A DNA stretch of 64,000 nt, taken from assembly GCF_900100195.1 (NCBI RefSeq), contig NZ_FNES01000013.1, forward strand, positions 1 through 64,000. The letters are read 5' to 3'. Both the position numbers and the translations under genes were made by a program. Positions 1 through 9,825 of this stretch are shown here, in pieces; the stretch's first letter is position 1; every line of letters begins with the position of its first letter. Source of the stretch: Billgrantia gudaonensis (GTDB lineage Bacteria > Pseudomonadota > Gammaproteobacteria > Pseudomonadales > Halomonadaceae). The notes beneath the pieces are model-generated. The model was not told the DNA's origin. It did not search any database and saw only the letters and a list, made by a program, of their open reading frames with translations.

Positions 1-46
1 TGCTCACTGCCTCATCGACAAGCGCCCACATGAATTACCTGATCGA

Positions 47-58
47 TTGTTAAAGAGC
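47..58 (-). promoter_or_regulatory. rRNA operon boxA antitermination site
   Basis: The minus strand reads GCTCTTTAACAA, matching the core of the boxA element of bacterial rRNA leaders, where NusB/NusE (S10) load to form the antitermination complex. The sequence continuing leftward (minus strand, 1-46) resembles the gammaproteobacterial 16S leader with its GTGGGCGCTTG stretch. A 16S rRNA gene is therefore expected just left of base 1, transcribed leftward. boxA also occurs in 16S-23S spacers, but the promoter about 80 bp upstream favours the 16S leader. Confidence 0.85.
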
Positions 59-139
59 GGCTCTCATCTCCCGTGAAAACGGAGCGGAGTGTCTCACCCT
101 GCTGTCGGCAGTGCCGCCAGCGCCCGGCGAGGAAGGCGT

Positions 140-167
140 ATTCTACGTGATCGGCGCCGACTGTCAA
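140..167 (-). promoter_or_regulatory. Strong sigma-70 promoter of the rRNA operon
   Basis: On the minus strand a perfect -35 TTGACA (162-167) and a -10 TAGAAT (140-145) are separated by 16 bp. A GC-rich discriminator follows, as expected for a growth-rate and ppGpp regulated rRNA P1 promoter. It lies about 80 bp upstream of the boxA at 47-58. The rest of 168-370 holds no gene that I can support; a plus-strand open frame across 89-346 has no family features and overlaps this promoter. Confidence 0.85.
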
Positions 168-370
168 GAGCGAACGTGTCGCTCAGCGGCCGACTCACGG
201 CAGTGACGAAACCCGCGCAATGCCGGCAAAAAACCTCGCCGCATCAAACGCTTCCGTCACTCTCCACCGCTGGCAACGTGGCCCGTCGCCGGCAGCGGAT
301 GCGTACTTTACGGGCAACCCGCGTACGACGCAAGGGGTTCGCGTAGAAAAACGTCAGGACAAGCCACCAC

Positions 371-1246
371 TCAAGGCGTCGGAATGCGCTTGAGCTTGCG
401 CATCACGGCCAGGACGGGGCCAGAAACGACATAGGCACCAAATAACGCCAGCAACATCACCGAAGGCTGCACCGAGATGACCACGAAGGCCAGCACGACG
501 GCCAGCAGCACCACGAAAGGCACAGGCCCCTTGAGATCGATGTCCTTGAAGCTGTAGTAGCGAATATTGCTGACCATCAGCACGCCAGCCGCAGCCACCA
601 GGAACAACATCAGCAGCTTGAAGCCGAAGGCATCCGCGTCGAAACTGTGAAAGGTCCACACGCTCGCGGCAACCAGAGCAGCGGCAGACGGACTGGGCAG
701 CCCGATGAACCACTTCTTGTCGACGCTGCCGATCTGGACGTTGAATCGAGCCAGGCGCAGCGCAGCGCAGGCCACATAGAGAAAAGCCACTACCCAACCT
801 GTCTTGCCGACGTCCTGCAGAATCCAGGTAAAGGCCACCAGTGCCGGCGCTACGCCGAAGGAGAGCATGTCCGATAGACTGTCGTATTCGGCGCCGAAGG
901 CGCTCTGGGTATTGGTCAGGCGAGCGACGCGCCCATCCAGCCCATCGAGCACCATGGCAATGAAGATCGCCACCGATGCTGCGGTGAAGTCGCCATTGAT
1001 GCCGGCAACCACGGCAAAGAAGCCTGCAAAGAGTGCCGAGGTCGTGAAGAGGTTGGGCAACAGGTAAATTCCCTTGCGCCGCACCTTGCGGCCATCCTCG
1101 ACGGACTCCTCTATCACCTCCGTTTCGCGCAGGAATGCGGCGGCCAGATCCTCACTCTCGTTCGACGCCGACTCCCGCGACTCCTCGCCCTCCCCAGAAC
1201 GCTGACGCTCGTGCTCGTGCTCGGTATTGCGGGAATCCTGACTCAT
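371..1246 (-). CDS. pssA: CDP-diacylglycerol--serine O-phosphatidyltransferase
   Basis: Integral membrane enzyme that condenses CDP-diacylglycerol with L-serine to phosphatidylserine, the precursor of phosphatidylethanolamine. The CDP-alcohol phosphatidyltransferase signature DG-x2-AR-x8-G-x3-D-x3-D is complete at about residues 104-126, with flanking hydrophobic segments. The start is placed at ATG 1246 (291 aa, beginning MSQDSRN); the longer open frame upstream adds 26 unrelated residues. About 55 N-terminal residues before the membrane domain are highly acidic (many Glu, Asp, Ser), which is unusual for the family's minimal form and may be an adaptation to high salt. It lies downstream of ilvC in the same direction, but a strong terminator separates them, so an own promoter is likely. 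Membership is clear; regulation is not visible. Confidence 0.9.
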   Translation of the reverse strand: MSQDSRNTEHEHERQRSGEGEESRESASNESEDLAAAFLRETEVIEESVEDGRKVRRKGIYLLPNLFTTSALFAGFFAVVAGINGDFTAASVAIFIAMVLDGLDGRVARLTNTQSAFGAEYDSLSDMLSFGVAPALVAFTWILQDVGKTGWVVAFLYVACAALRLARFNVQIGSVDKKWFIGLPSPSAAALVAASVWTFHSFDADAFGFKLLMLFLVAAAGVLMVSNIRYYSFKDIDLKGPVPFVVLLAVVLAFVVISVQPSVMLLALFGAYVVSGPVLAVMRKLKRIPTP

Positions 1247-1327
1247 GCTGGACGTCCAATGCGGCAAATGAAGAGTGCCATTCTTGCACGCCGCCGTAGG
1301 TGCGAAAAGGCATTGCACCGCCACGCG

Positions 1328-1361
1328 AAAAGTCGAGGGCGCGGAATTCCGCGCCCTCGAC
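1328..1361 (-). terminator. Intrinsic terminator of ilvC
   Basis: Bases 1332-1361 form a perfect 30-bp palindrome (15-bp arms, centred on GAATTC), followed on the minus strand by TTTT. It starts 20 bp downstream of the ilvC stop and lies between ilvC and pssA. Confidence 0.85.
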
Positions 1362-1381
1362 AGCTAGCCGTTTCCGGGAAA

Positions 1382-2482
<1,101 letters not shown>

Positions 2483-2516
2483 TCATTCGTTGCAGACACC
2501 TTACGCCAGAGTCCCT

Positions 2517-2563
2517 GTTGCGTAAAACGCGATGTTTGCAACATTACATGCCGGATTATGCAA
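2517..2563. promoter_or_regulatory. Candidate IlvY operator region between ilvC and ilvY
   Basis: The ilvC-ilvY intergenic region carries an inverted repeat GTTGC-N16-GCAAC (2517-2521 and 2538-2542). It also has two related TGCAA boxes about 20-22 bp apart (TTTGCAACAT near 2536 and TATGCAATAC near 2558). In enterobacteria IlvY binds TTGCAA-like repeats in the divergent ilvY-ilvC region, so by analogy these are likely operators. I could not place -35/-10 elements with confidence. Confidence 0.5.
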
Positions 2564-2574
2564 TACTAGACGGC

Positions 2575-3462
2575 ATGGATACGCGCCCCCTGGAGCACTT
2601 TCTGGTCCTGGCCGATACGCTGCACTTTGGCCGTGCCAGCGAAGCCTGCCACGTCAGTCCCTCGACACTCTCACGCTCGATCCGCCAACTCGAGGCGAGC
2701 CTTGGCGTGCCGCTCTTCGAGCGCGACAACCGCCATGTCGCCTTAACCCGCCACGGCGAGACATTCCAGCACTTCGCGCGAGAAACCGTTGCCCAGTGGG
2801 AAGCGCTGCGCCTATCGCTGATGAGCGAGGCACAGCACCTCACCGGCGAGATCAGCATCTACTGTTCCGTGACCGCCAGCTACAGCTTCCTCTACGCTTT
2901 GCTCAGCGACTTCCGCGGGCGTCATCCAGGCATCGAACTCAAGCTGCATACCGGCGACCCCGCCGAGGCCATGGCCCGCGTGCTGGCCGGCGACGAGGAC
3001 ATGGCGATCACTCCCCGCCCGCGCCAGGCCCCCGAGGCACTGGCGTTCAAGTCGCTGACCCGCTCGCCGCTGGTATTCATCGCCCCTCACGAAGCGCACG
3101 ACTGGACCCCCGCCACGCCGGAGACTCCGCGCATCGAACAGTGGCGAGCGGTACCGATGATCCTCTCCGAAGCGGGACTCTCGCGGGAGTATGCCGACAC
3201 CTGGTTCCGTGCGCTGGGCATTGCGCCACGGATCTACGCCCAGGTCGCCGGGCACGAGGCCATCGTCAGCATGGTAGGGCTGGGCTTCGGCATCGGCGTG
3301 GTGCCGAAGATCGTACTCGACAACAGCCCGCTGGTAGAGCGCGTGCGGGTGCTGCCGGTCAAGCCGGAGCTGCCCCACTACGACGTCGGCCTATGCGTGC
3401 GAGAGCGGCGCCTCAAGAACCCGCTGATTCGTGCGCTCTGGGACGAGGTGGCAGAACGTTAG
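2575..3462 (+). CDS. ilvY: LysR-family activator of ilvC
   Basis: LysR-type regulator of 295 aa with an N-terminal winged helix-turn-helix (about residues 1-60, motif HFGRASEACHVSPSTLSR) and a C-terminal periplasmic-binding-like effector domain. From memory the N-terminus and the SVTASYSFL and GHEAIVSMVGLGFGIGVVP regions align closely with E. coli IlvY. Divergent placement against ilvC supports the same role: acetolactate- or acetohydroxybutyrate-dependent activation of ilvC and autoregulation. The start is ATG 2575, which gives the IlvY-like N-terminus MDTRPLEHF; longer in-frame starts would run through the operator region. Confidence 0.92.
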   Translation: MDTRPLEHFLVLADTLHFGRASEACHVSPSTLSRSIRQLEASLGVPLFERDNRHVALTRHGETFQHFARETVAQWEALRLSLMSEAQHLTGEISIYCSVTASYSFLYALLSDFRGRHPGIELKLHTGDPAEAMARVLAGDEDMAITPRPRQAPEALAFKSLTRSPLVFIAPHEAHDWTPATPETPRIEQWRAVPMILSEAGLSREYADTWFRALGIAPRIYAQVAGHEAIVSMVGLGFGIGVVPKIVLDNSPLVERVRVLPVKPELPHYDVGLCVRERRLKNPLIRALWDEVAER

Positions 3463-3468
3463 GGCGCG

Positions 3469-3491
3469 AAAAAGCCGCCCCGAAGGGCGGC
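3469..3491 (-). terminator. Intrinsic terminator of ilvIH
   Basis: The minus strand forms GCCGCCC-TTCG-GGGCGGC, a 7-bp GC stem with a stable UUCG tetraloop, followed by TTTTT. It lies 27 bp downstream of the ilvH stop and next to the end of convergent ilvY. Confidence 0.9.
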
Positions 3492-3517
3492 CTGCGAGGT
3501 CATGGTAGAAGCCTCGA

Positions 3518-4009
3518 TCACAGGGACAGCACTTTGTCTCCCCGCGCGATCCCCGATACGCCCGTCCTTGCCACCTCGAGGATGCCCACCGGCGCCATGG
3601 CCTGCAGGAAGGCATCGAGCTTGCCGGCATCCCCGGTGATCTGCACCGTGTAGAGGCTCGGCGAGACATCGACGATCTGCGCACGAAAAATGTCCACGGT
3701 ACGTTTGACCTCATCGCGGGCGGCGCCCAGCGCCTTGACTTTCACCAGCATCAGCTCACGTTCGATGTGGTTGCCCTCGGTGAGATCGACGAGCTTGACC
3801 ACGTCGATCAGCTTGTTGAGGTGCTTGGTGATCTGTTCTATCACCCGGTCGTCACCCACCGTGGTCACGGTCAGGCGAGACAAGGTCTCGTCCTCGGTAG
3901 GCGCGACGTTCAGCGTCTCGATGTTGAAGTTGCGCTGCGAGAAGAGCCCCACCACGCGTGACAGGGCGCCCGGTTCGTTTTCCATCAGAATCGAGATGAT
4001 ATGGCGCAT
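3518..4009 (-). CDS. ilvH: Acetolactate synthase small (regulatory) subunit
   Basis: Regulatory subunit (163 aa) of acetohydroxyacid synthase III. It binds valine through its N-terminal ACT domain (about residues 3-75, with the NEPGALSRVVGLF loop) and stimulates the catalytic subunit, conferring feedback inhibition. The C-terminal half matches the ALS_ss_C domain. The ATG overlaps the end of ilvI at 4009, so the two are translationally coupled. A terminator closes the ilvI-ilvH transcript. The 163-residue length equals that of E. coli IlvH. Confidence 0.96.
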   Translation of the reverse strand: MRHIISILMENEPGALSRVVGLFSQRNFNIETLNVAPTEDETLSRLTVTTVGDDRVIEQITKHLNKLIDVVKLVDLTEGNHIERELMLVKVKALGAARDEVKRTVDIFRAQIVDVSPSLYTVQITGDAGKLDAFLQAMAPVGILEVARTGVSGIARGDKVLSL

Positions 4010-5733
4010 CAGGTCCGCTCCGTCTTGGAAAGCAGCATGTCACGCATGGAGCCCAGGGGCACCTGCATCGGATAGACGTGCTCGCGCGGATCGACGATGA
4101 CATCCAGGAACACCAGCTCGTCCTTGTCGGCCAGGGTACGGTCGAGCGCCTCCCCCAACTGCTCCTTGGTCTCCACCCGTAGTGCCGTGAAACCGTAGGC
4201 TTCGATCAGCTTGGCAAAGTCGGGCAGCGACTCCATGTAGGAGTGAGCATGGCGCGACTTGTAGTTGAGATCCTGCCACTGGCGCACCATGCCCAGCGAG
4301 GCGTTGTTGAGATTGATGATCTTCACCCCGCCGCCGAACTGCTTACAGGTCGATAGTTCTTGCATCATCATCTGGAAGCTGCCTTCCCCGGTGATGCAGA
4401 TCACCTGTTCCTCGGGGAAGTTCTGCTTGATGCCCATGGCCGCCGGGAAGCCGAAGCCCATGGTGCCCAGCCCCCCAGAGGTGATGAAGCGGTTGGGCTT
4501 GTCGAACTTGTAGTACTGGGCGGCAAACATCTGATGCTGGCCGACGTCGGTAGTCACGTACGCCTCGCCGCGCGTCGCCTCGCACAGCGCCTCGACCACC
4601 TCCTGAGGCTTGAGCGCTTCACCGGCCTTGGAGGGCTCGTAGAGCTTGCCGCGGCGCTCCTCACGCCAGCCGTCGATCGTTTCCCACCACTCGGCGAGAG
4701 CTTCGGGATGGGCGATTTCCTGCCCCTGGACCAAGCTGATCATCTCGCTGATCACGCTGCCCGCCGGCCCCACGATGGGCACGTCGGCACGCACCGTTTT
4801 GGAAACGGAGCTGGGATCGATGTCCACATGGATGATCTTCGCCGTGGGACAGAACTTGGACGTGTTGTTGGTGACCCGGTCGTCGAAGCGTGCGCCGATG
4901 GCCACGATCAGGTCGGCATGGTGCATGGCCATGTTCGACTCGAAAGAGCCGTGCATGCCCAGCCAACCCAGGCACTGGCGATCGCTCTGCGGGTAGGCGC
5001 CGATACCCATCAGCGTGGTGGTGATGGGAAAGCCCAGCCGCTTGACCAGGTCGGTCAGCCCCTCGCTGGCCCGGCCGCTAACCACACCGCCACCGGTGTA
5101 GAACACCGGCCGCTTGGCCTTGAGCATCAGTTCCACGGCCTTCTTGATCTGCCCGGTATGCCCCCTCGCGACCGGGTTGTAGGAGCGCATCTTGACCTTC
5201 TTCGGGTAGACGTACTCGTAACGTTCGGTAGGAGCGGTCATGTCCTTGGGAATATCCACGACGACCGGGCCCGGACGACCGGTTGCCGCCAGATAGTAGG
5301 CCTTCTTGAGGACATCGGGAATCTCGGACGGGTGGCGGATCGAGAAGCTGTGCTTCACGATGGGCCGGGTCACGCCGATGATGTCGGTTTCCTGGAAGGC
5401 GTCGTCACCGATCAGGTGGCTCATCACCTGACCGCACAGCACCACCATGGGAATCGAGTCCATGTAGGCGGTGGCGATGCCGGTGACGGCGTTGGTAGCG
5501 CCCGGGCCGGACGTCACCAACACGGTGCCGGGCTTGCCTGAGGCACGCGCATAGCCGTCGGCGGCATGGGTGGCGGCCTGCTCGTGGCGTACCAGGATAT
5601 GTTTGACCTTTTCCTGACGGAACAGCGCGTCATAGATATGCAGCGCCGCCCCACCCGGATAGCCATAGATGTATTCGACGCCCTCGTCCTGGAGGAATCG
5701 GGCGATCATGTCTGCGCCGGAAAGCAGTTCCAC
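4009..5733 (-). CDS. ilvI: Acetolactate synthase large (catalytic) subunit, biosynthetic
   Basis: ThDP- and FAD-dependent enzyme that condenses two pyruvates, or pyruvate with 2-ketobutyrate, in valine/leucine/isoleucine synthesis. The N-terminal ThDP domain has GYPGGAALHIYDAL and the catalytic Glu in HEQAATHAADGYAR. The C-terminal ThDP/Mg site reads GEGSFQ and NLNN. I start it at GTG 5733 (574 aa, the length of E. coli IlvI), which has GGGGAG upstream. An in-frame ATG at 5898 would add 55 Arg-rich residues with no counterpart in the family. The gene is followed directly by overlapping ilvH. A 5' region of several hundred bases with tandem hairpins lies upstream. Confidence 0.95.
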   Translation of the reverse strand: MELLSGADMIARFLQDEGVEYIYGYPGGAALHIYDALFRQEKVKHILVRHEQAATHAADGYARASGKPGTVLVTSGPGATNAVTGIATAYMDSIPMVVLCGQVMSHLIGDDAFQETDIIGVTRPIVKHSFSIRHPSEIPDVLKKAYYLAATGRPGPVVVDIPKDMTAPTERYEYVYPKKVKMRSYNPVARGHTGQIKKAVELMLKAKRPVFYTGGGVVSGRASEGLTDLVKRLGFPITTTLMGIGAYPQSDRQCLGWLGMHGSFESNMAMHHADLIVAIGARFDDRVTNNTSKFCPTAKIIHVDIDPSSVSKTVRADVPIVGPAGSVISEMISLVQGQEIAHPEALAEWWETIDGWREERRGKLYEPSKAGEALKPQEVVEALCEATRGEAYVTTDVGQHQMFAAQYYKFDKPNRFITSGGLGTMGFGFPAAMGIKQNFPEEQVICITGEGSFQMMMQELSTCKQFGGGVKIINLNNASLGMVRQWQDLNYKSRHAHSYMESLPDFAKLIEAYGFTALRVETKEQLGEALDRTLADKDELVFLDVIVDPREHVYPMQVPLGSMRDMLLSKTERT

Positions 5734-6159
5734 GGATGTTTCTCCCCTGGAGGTCTCGAGTGCGATCCGCGCTCCTATCGGAAGCACGGGGTCAAGTGCG
5801 GCGGTACGCCGCTGCCGGCCAAGCCGGCACCTGATGCCAAACCCTGGCTTGATGGGCCCTGTTGGGGCCTGCACTCTCTTTCGGGAACGCCGATTCATTG
5901 TGACATGAATCGTCAGTTCCCTTTCACGGCGGATCGCCGCGTCGGGGCGTTGGCCGTCATCGACGGTTGGCCGATGCCGGAAGTCCTTCGGCGGGTAAAG
6001 GCCCTGCGACCTACCCTTCGCGCGGCAATGGGGGATCGCCCGCTGGTGGCCGCGCCCGCGTATCAGGAAAGGTCAAGATTCCATTAGCGTGGCAAGAGTG
6101 TCAACCATCGTAGGCCGTTCGCTAGACCCATACTCCTGCCACGACAAGGACGAGCCACG
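5734..6159 (-). promoter_or_regulatory. ilvIH upstream control region with structured leader
   Basis: This non-coding stretch lies between ilvI and the clpB terminator. On the minus strand a TTGACA (6099-6104) sits 15 bp from TGGAAT (6078-6083), a plausible though short-spaced promoter about 345 nt from the ilvI start. Closer in, two compact GC hairpins stand side by side: GCGGCG/CGCCGC at 5798-5812 and GCCGGC/GCCGGC at 5814-5828. I looked for a leader peptide rich in Leu/Val/Ile codons and found none. The leader may fold for another purpose, or a nearer promoter may exist. Confidence 0.4.
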
Positions 6160-6193
6160 AAAAAAACCCGCCGGCCGAGGAACGGCTGGCGGG
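6160..6193 (-). terminator. Intrinsic terminator of clpB
   Basis: The minus strand forms a GC-rich stem between CCCGCCAGCCG and CGGCCGGCGGG with a 5-nt loop and one mismatch, followed by seven T residues (6160-6166). It lies about 105 bp past the clpB stop. Confidence 0.88.
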
Positions 6194-6299
6194 CAAGGGG
6201 GTTACAGGACGCAACCTGATGATAAGTCTAGTCCGCATTCGGCGGCGCGCCCGACGATCCACGTAACGGCCTGTGAACGACGGTTCGCTTGTCGAATCC

Positions 6300-8885
6300 T
6301 CAGGCAGTCCGAAAGACCAGGCGTCCCTCCTCGGCCTCCACTCGGATGGTATCGCCGGGAGAGAACTTGCCGGCCAGGAGGTCCTGAGCCAGAGGGTTCT
6401 CGATGCGGCTTTGAATGGCCCGCTTGAGCGGACGGGCGCCGAACACTGGATCGAAGCCCACCACGGCGAGCTGCGCCAGCGCTTCGCTGGATACCTCGAG
6501 CGACAGCTCGTGCTCGGCGAGCCGTGAACGCAGCCGGTCGAGCTGAATCTCGGCAATGGCCTGGATCTGCTCCTGATCCAGTGCATGGAAGACCACCACT
6601 TCATCGATGCGGTTGATCAGCTCAGGGCGGAAGTGATTGCCCACCACCTCCATCACCGCGCTCTTCATCTGCTCGTAATCGGCGTCGTCGCCGCCCAGGC
6701 GCTGGATGATGTCCGAGCCCATGTTGGAGGTCATGACGACCACGGTGTTGCGGAAATCCACCGTACGCCCCTGGCCATCGGTGAGCCGGCCATCCTCGAG
6801 CACCTGCAGCAGGATGTTGAAGACGTCGGCATGGGCCTTCTCCACCTCGTCGAGCAGCAGCACCGAATAGGGTTTGCGGCGCACTGCCTCGGTCAGGTAG
6901 CCACCCTCTTCATAGCCGACGTAGCCGGGAGGCGCACCGATCAGTCTCGCCACGGAGTGCTTCTCCATGAACTCCGACATGTCGATGCGCACCATGGCCT
7001 CCTCGGTGTCGAAGAGGAAGTTCGCCAGCGACTTGCACAGTTCGGTCTTGCCGACCCCGGTGGGGCCCAGGAACAGGAAGGAACCGTTGGGGCGATTGGG
7101 GTCCGCGAGCCCGGCGCGCGAGCGGCGCACGGCATTGGCCACTGCGTTGACCGCCTCGTCCTGGCCGATCACCCGCTCATGCAAGGCTTGCTCCATACGC
7201 AGCAGCTTGTCGCGCTCGCCCTCGAGCATCTTGGCCACCGGGATACCGGTCCAGCGCGACACCACCTCGGCAATTTCCTCTTCGGTGACGTTGGAGCGCA
7301 ACAGCTTGTGCTGCGACGTGTCCGCTTCGGCGGCACTGGTTTCGGCGATTTTCTTCTCGAGGTCGGGAATCACCCCGTACTGAAGCTCCGACATGCGTCC
7401 CAGATCGCCCTGGCGGCGCGCCTGCTCCAGCTCGACGCGGGCGCGATCCAGCTCGTCCTTGAACTGAGCGGCACCCTGAATGCTTGCCTTCTCGGCCTTC
7501 CATATCTCATCGAGGTCCGCATACTCGCGCTCGAGCTCCTCGATCTGCCCTTCCAGACTCTCGAGACGCTTCTTCGAGGCGTCGTCGGTCTCCTTCTTGA
7601 GGTGCTCGCGCTCCATCTTGAGCTGAATCAGCCGGCGATCGAGTCGATCCATCGACTCGGGCTTGGAATCGAGCTCCATGCGAATGCGCGAACACGCCTC
7701 ATCGACCAGGTCGATGGCCTTGTCGGGCAACTGACGGTCGGTGATGTAGCGATGGGACAGCTTGGCCGCTGCGATGATGGCACCATCGGTGATGTCGACG
7801 CCATGATGCACCTCGTAGCGCTCCTTGAGGCCACGCAGGATCGCCACGGTGTCTTCCTCGGTGGGCTCGTCGACCAGTACCTTCTGGAAACGCCGCTCCA
7901 GCGCTGCATCCTTCTCGATGTGCTTGCGATACTCATCGAGCGTCGTCGCACCCACGCAATGCAGCTCGCCACGGGCCAGCGCCGGCTTGAGCATGTTGCC
8001 GGCATCCATGGCGCCCTCGGCCTTGCCGGCGCCGACCATGGTGTGCAGCTCGTCGATGAACAGGATGATCCGGCCCTCCTCTTGAGCCAGCTCCTTGAGC
8101 ACGGCCTTGAGACGTTCCTCGAATTCACCGCGATACTTGGCGCCGGCCAGCAGCGCGCCCATGTCCAGCGACAGCACGCGCTTGTCCTTGAGCCCCTCGG
8201 GCACCTCACCGTCGACGATGCGGCTTGCCAGCCCCTCGACGATGGCGGTCTTGCCCACCCCTGGCTCGCCGATCAGCACCGGATTGTTCTTGGTGCGCCG
8301 CTGCAGCACCTGGATGGTACGGCGGATCTCATCGTCACGGCCGATCACCGGGTCAAGCTTGCCCTGCTCAGCTCGTTCGGTGAGATCCAGGGTGTACTTC
8401 TCCAGCGCCTCGCGGCTCTCCTCGGCGTTGGGGTCGTCGACCCGCTCACCGCCTCGCACGCTATCGATGGCGCCCTCCAGCGCCTGGCGAGTCACGCCGG
8501 CCTGCTTCAGCAACTTACTGACGGCATGACTCATTTCCAACGCAGCCAGCAGCACCAGTTCGCTGGCGATATACTGATCGCCGCGTTTCTGCGCCTCGCG
8601 GTCGGTGAGGTTGAACAACTTGCCCAGGTCGCGGGACGGCTGCACTTCGCCGTCGAACTGGCCCACTCTGGGCAGGTCGTCCAGGTGGCTCATCAAGCCA
8701 TCTCGCAGATGCGCAGCGTTGCCGCCGGCCTTCTGCACCAGCGCCTTCACACCGGTATCGCTCGCATCGAGTAACGCCAGCAACAAATGACCCGGCTCGA
8801 GCTGGTTATGGCCGCGGCCCACGGCCAGCGACTGAGCCTCGGCTATGGCGTTCTGCAGCTTGGCGGTGAACTTGTCGAAACGCAT
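6300..8885 (-). CDS. clpB: ATP-dependent disaggregase ClpB (Hsp104 family)
   Basis: Hexameric AAA+ chaperone that works with DnaK to resolubilise aggregated proteins after heat or other stress. In order it has a Clp_N domain (1-145), a first AAA+ module with Walker [14 protein letters not shown] near residue 205, a long charged coiled-coil middle domain (about 400-540), and a second AAA+ module with [13 protein letters not shown] near 605. The 861-aa length is typical. The start is ATG 8885 (MRFDKFTAK), which has GGAGG 8 nt upstream; an ATG 15 nt earlier lies in that ribosome site. A heat-shock (sigma-32) type promoter lies just upstream. Confidence 0.97.
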   Translation of the reverse strand: MRFDKFTAKLQNAIAEAQSLAVGRGHNQLEPGHLLLALLDASDTGVKALVQKAGGNAAHLRDGLMSHLDDLPRVGQFDGEVQPSRDLGKLFNLTDREAQKRGDQYIASELVLLAALEMSHAVSKLLKQAGVTRQALEGAIDSVRGGERVDDPNAEESREALEKYTLDLTERAEQGKLDPVIGRDDEIRRTIQVLQRRTKNNPVLIGEPGVGKTAIVEGLASRIVDGEVPEGLKDKRVLSLDMGALLAGAKYRGEFEERLKAVLKELAQEEGRIILFIDELHTMVGAGKAEGAMDAGNMLKPALARGELHCVGATTLDEYRKHIEKDAALERRFQKVLVDEPTEEDTVAILRGLKERYEVHHGVDITDGAIIAAAKLSHRYITDRQLPDKAIDLVDEACSRIRMELDSKPESMDRLDRRLIQLKMEREHLKKETDDASKKRLESLEGQIEELEREYADLDEIWKAEKASIQGAAQFKDELDRARVELEQARRQGDLGRMSELQYGVIPDLEKKIAETSAAEADTSQHKLLRSNVTEEEIAEVVSRWTGIPVAKMLEGERDKLLRMEQALHERVIGQDEAVNAVANAVRRSRAGLADPNRPNGSFLFLGPTGVGKTELCKSLANFLFDTEEAMVRIDMSEFMEKHSVARLIGAPPGYVGYEEGGYLTEAVRRKPYSVLLLDEVEKAHADVFNILLQVLEDGRLTDGQGRTVDFRNTVVVMTSNMGSDIIQRLGGDDADYEQMKSAVMEVVGNHFRPELINRIDEVVVFHALDQEQIQAIAEIQLDRLRSRLAEHELSLEVSSEALAQLAVVGFDPVFGARPLKRAIQSRIENPLAQDLLAGKFSPGDTIRVEAEEGRLVFRTA

Positions 8886-8958
8886 TCGTTTTTCCTCCAT
8901 CGGGGTGGCGAGGCGTTCGGACGCCCCGCTTGGCCCTGTCGATTCGTCTTGACAGAGT

Positions 8959-8987
8959 TAATGGAGTCTGGCGGGTGGGGTTTCAAG
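8959..8987 (-). promoter_or_regulatory. Sigma-32 (heat-shock) promoter of clpB
   Basis: The minus strand reads CTTGAAA (8981-8987), 14 bp, then CTCCATTA (8959-8966). This is close to the RpoH consensus CTTGAAA-N12-16-CCCCATNT. It lies about 75 bp upstream of the clpB start, and clpB is a canonical RpoH regulon member. Confidence 0.75.
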
Positions 8988-9069
8988 TCGGCCGCCAGGG
9001 AAAGGCAGGAAGCCTTGATGAGGGTCAAGGGTTGGGGTTGGAGGAGGTAGTTTGGCTCGAGACCCGGCG

Positions 9070-9825
9070 CTATCGCAACCAGATCACACTGGCCATGCGT
9101 CCGGTCTTGCCGTCATCGCGACGGTGGGAGTAGAAGCGTGACTCGCAGGCGGTGCAGAAATGGCCTCCGCCGATGTGGGACACGCCCAGGCGCTCGAGGC
9201 GCAGGCGCGCCAGCTTATAGAGATCGGCCATGTAGTGGCCCAGCCGATAGGGGCTGGGGTCGAAGGCAGCAGCGGCTTCGGGGTGCACGCCCACGAAGGC
9301 CTGCTGTACCTCCGGCCCTACCTCGAACTGGGCGTTGGAAATCGCCGGCCCCAGCCAGGCCATCAACCGTTCCGGCGGCAAGGCGAGTGCCGCCACCGTG
9401 GCCTCCAGCACGCCACCGGCCAAGCCACGCCAACCGGCATGAGCCACTGCCACGCGAGTGCCCTCACGATCGCAGAAGAATACCGGCAGGCAATCGGCGG
9501 TCAGCACCACGCAGGCATGGCCGCGATCGAAAGCCACCGACGCGTCCGCCTCCGGCACGCCGTCGGTGTAGCTCGACTGTACCCGAGCGCCGTGCACCTG
9601 TCTGAGCCAGAGCAACGGCCGCTCGTCGTCGAGCTCGTTGCCGATCAGCCGCCGGCACAGCGCTACGTGGGCAGGATTGTCACCTACCCCATCGGACGGA
9701 TTGAAGCAGGCAAACACACCCTGACTGGGGCCGGTCTCGCGCGTGGTGACGAACGCCCCCACACCGGGCGGGGCCGGCCAATCGGGGATGATCAGGGTGG
9801 GCTCGAGATGGGGCGCATCGCTCAT
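9070..9825 (-). CDS. pgeF: Peptidoglycan editing factor PgeF / YfiH-type laccase-domain protein
   Basis: Member (251 aa) of the Cu-oxidase_4 (DUF152, YfiH) family. In E. coli the homologue prevents misincorporation of the wrong amino acid into peptidoglycan stem peptides; other members show purine nucleoside phosphorylase or polyphenol oxidase activity. Conserved motifs seen are HGARV, ADCLPVFFCDREG, VAVAHAGWRGLAGGV, and the C-terminal FCTACESRFYSHRRDD, which supply the His/Cys metal site. Its ATG overlaps the rluD stop by 4 bp, the usual rluD-pgeF pairing upstream of clpB. Which reaction it performs here cannot be read from sequence. Confidence 0.92.
   Translation of the reverse strand: MSDAPHLEPTLIIPDWPAPPGVGAFVTTRETGPSQGVFACFNPSDGVGDNPAHVALCRRLIGNELDDERPLLWLRQVHGARVQSSYTDGVPEADASVAFDRGHACVVLTADCLPVFFCDREGTRVAVAHAGWRGLAGGVLEATVAALALPPERLMAWLGPAISNAQFEVGPEVQQAFVGVHPEAAAAFDPSPYRLGHYMADLYKLARLRLERLGVSHIGGGHFCTACESRFYSHRRDDGKTGRMASVIWLR

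Noticed and set aside
89..346. 85-codon frame on the plus strand
   Set aside because: Arg/Ser-rich, no ribosome site, and overlaps the rRNA promoter on the other strand.
5734..5898. 55-residue N-terminal extension of IlvI from an upstream ATG
   Set aside because: Without the extension the protein has exactly the usual length, and GTG 5733 has a strong ribosome site; the extension is Arg-rich and unlike the family.
6585..8774. 729-codon open frame on the plus strand opposite clpB
   Set aside because: Antisense shadow of a high-GC gene; no family motifs, and clpB is certain.
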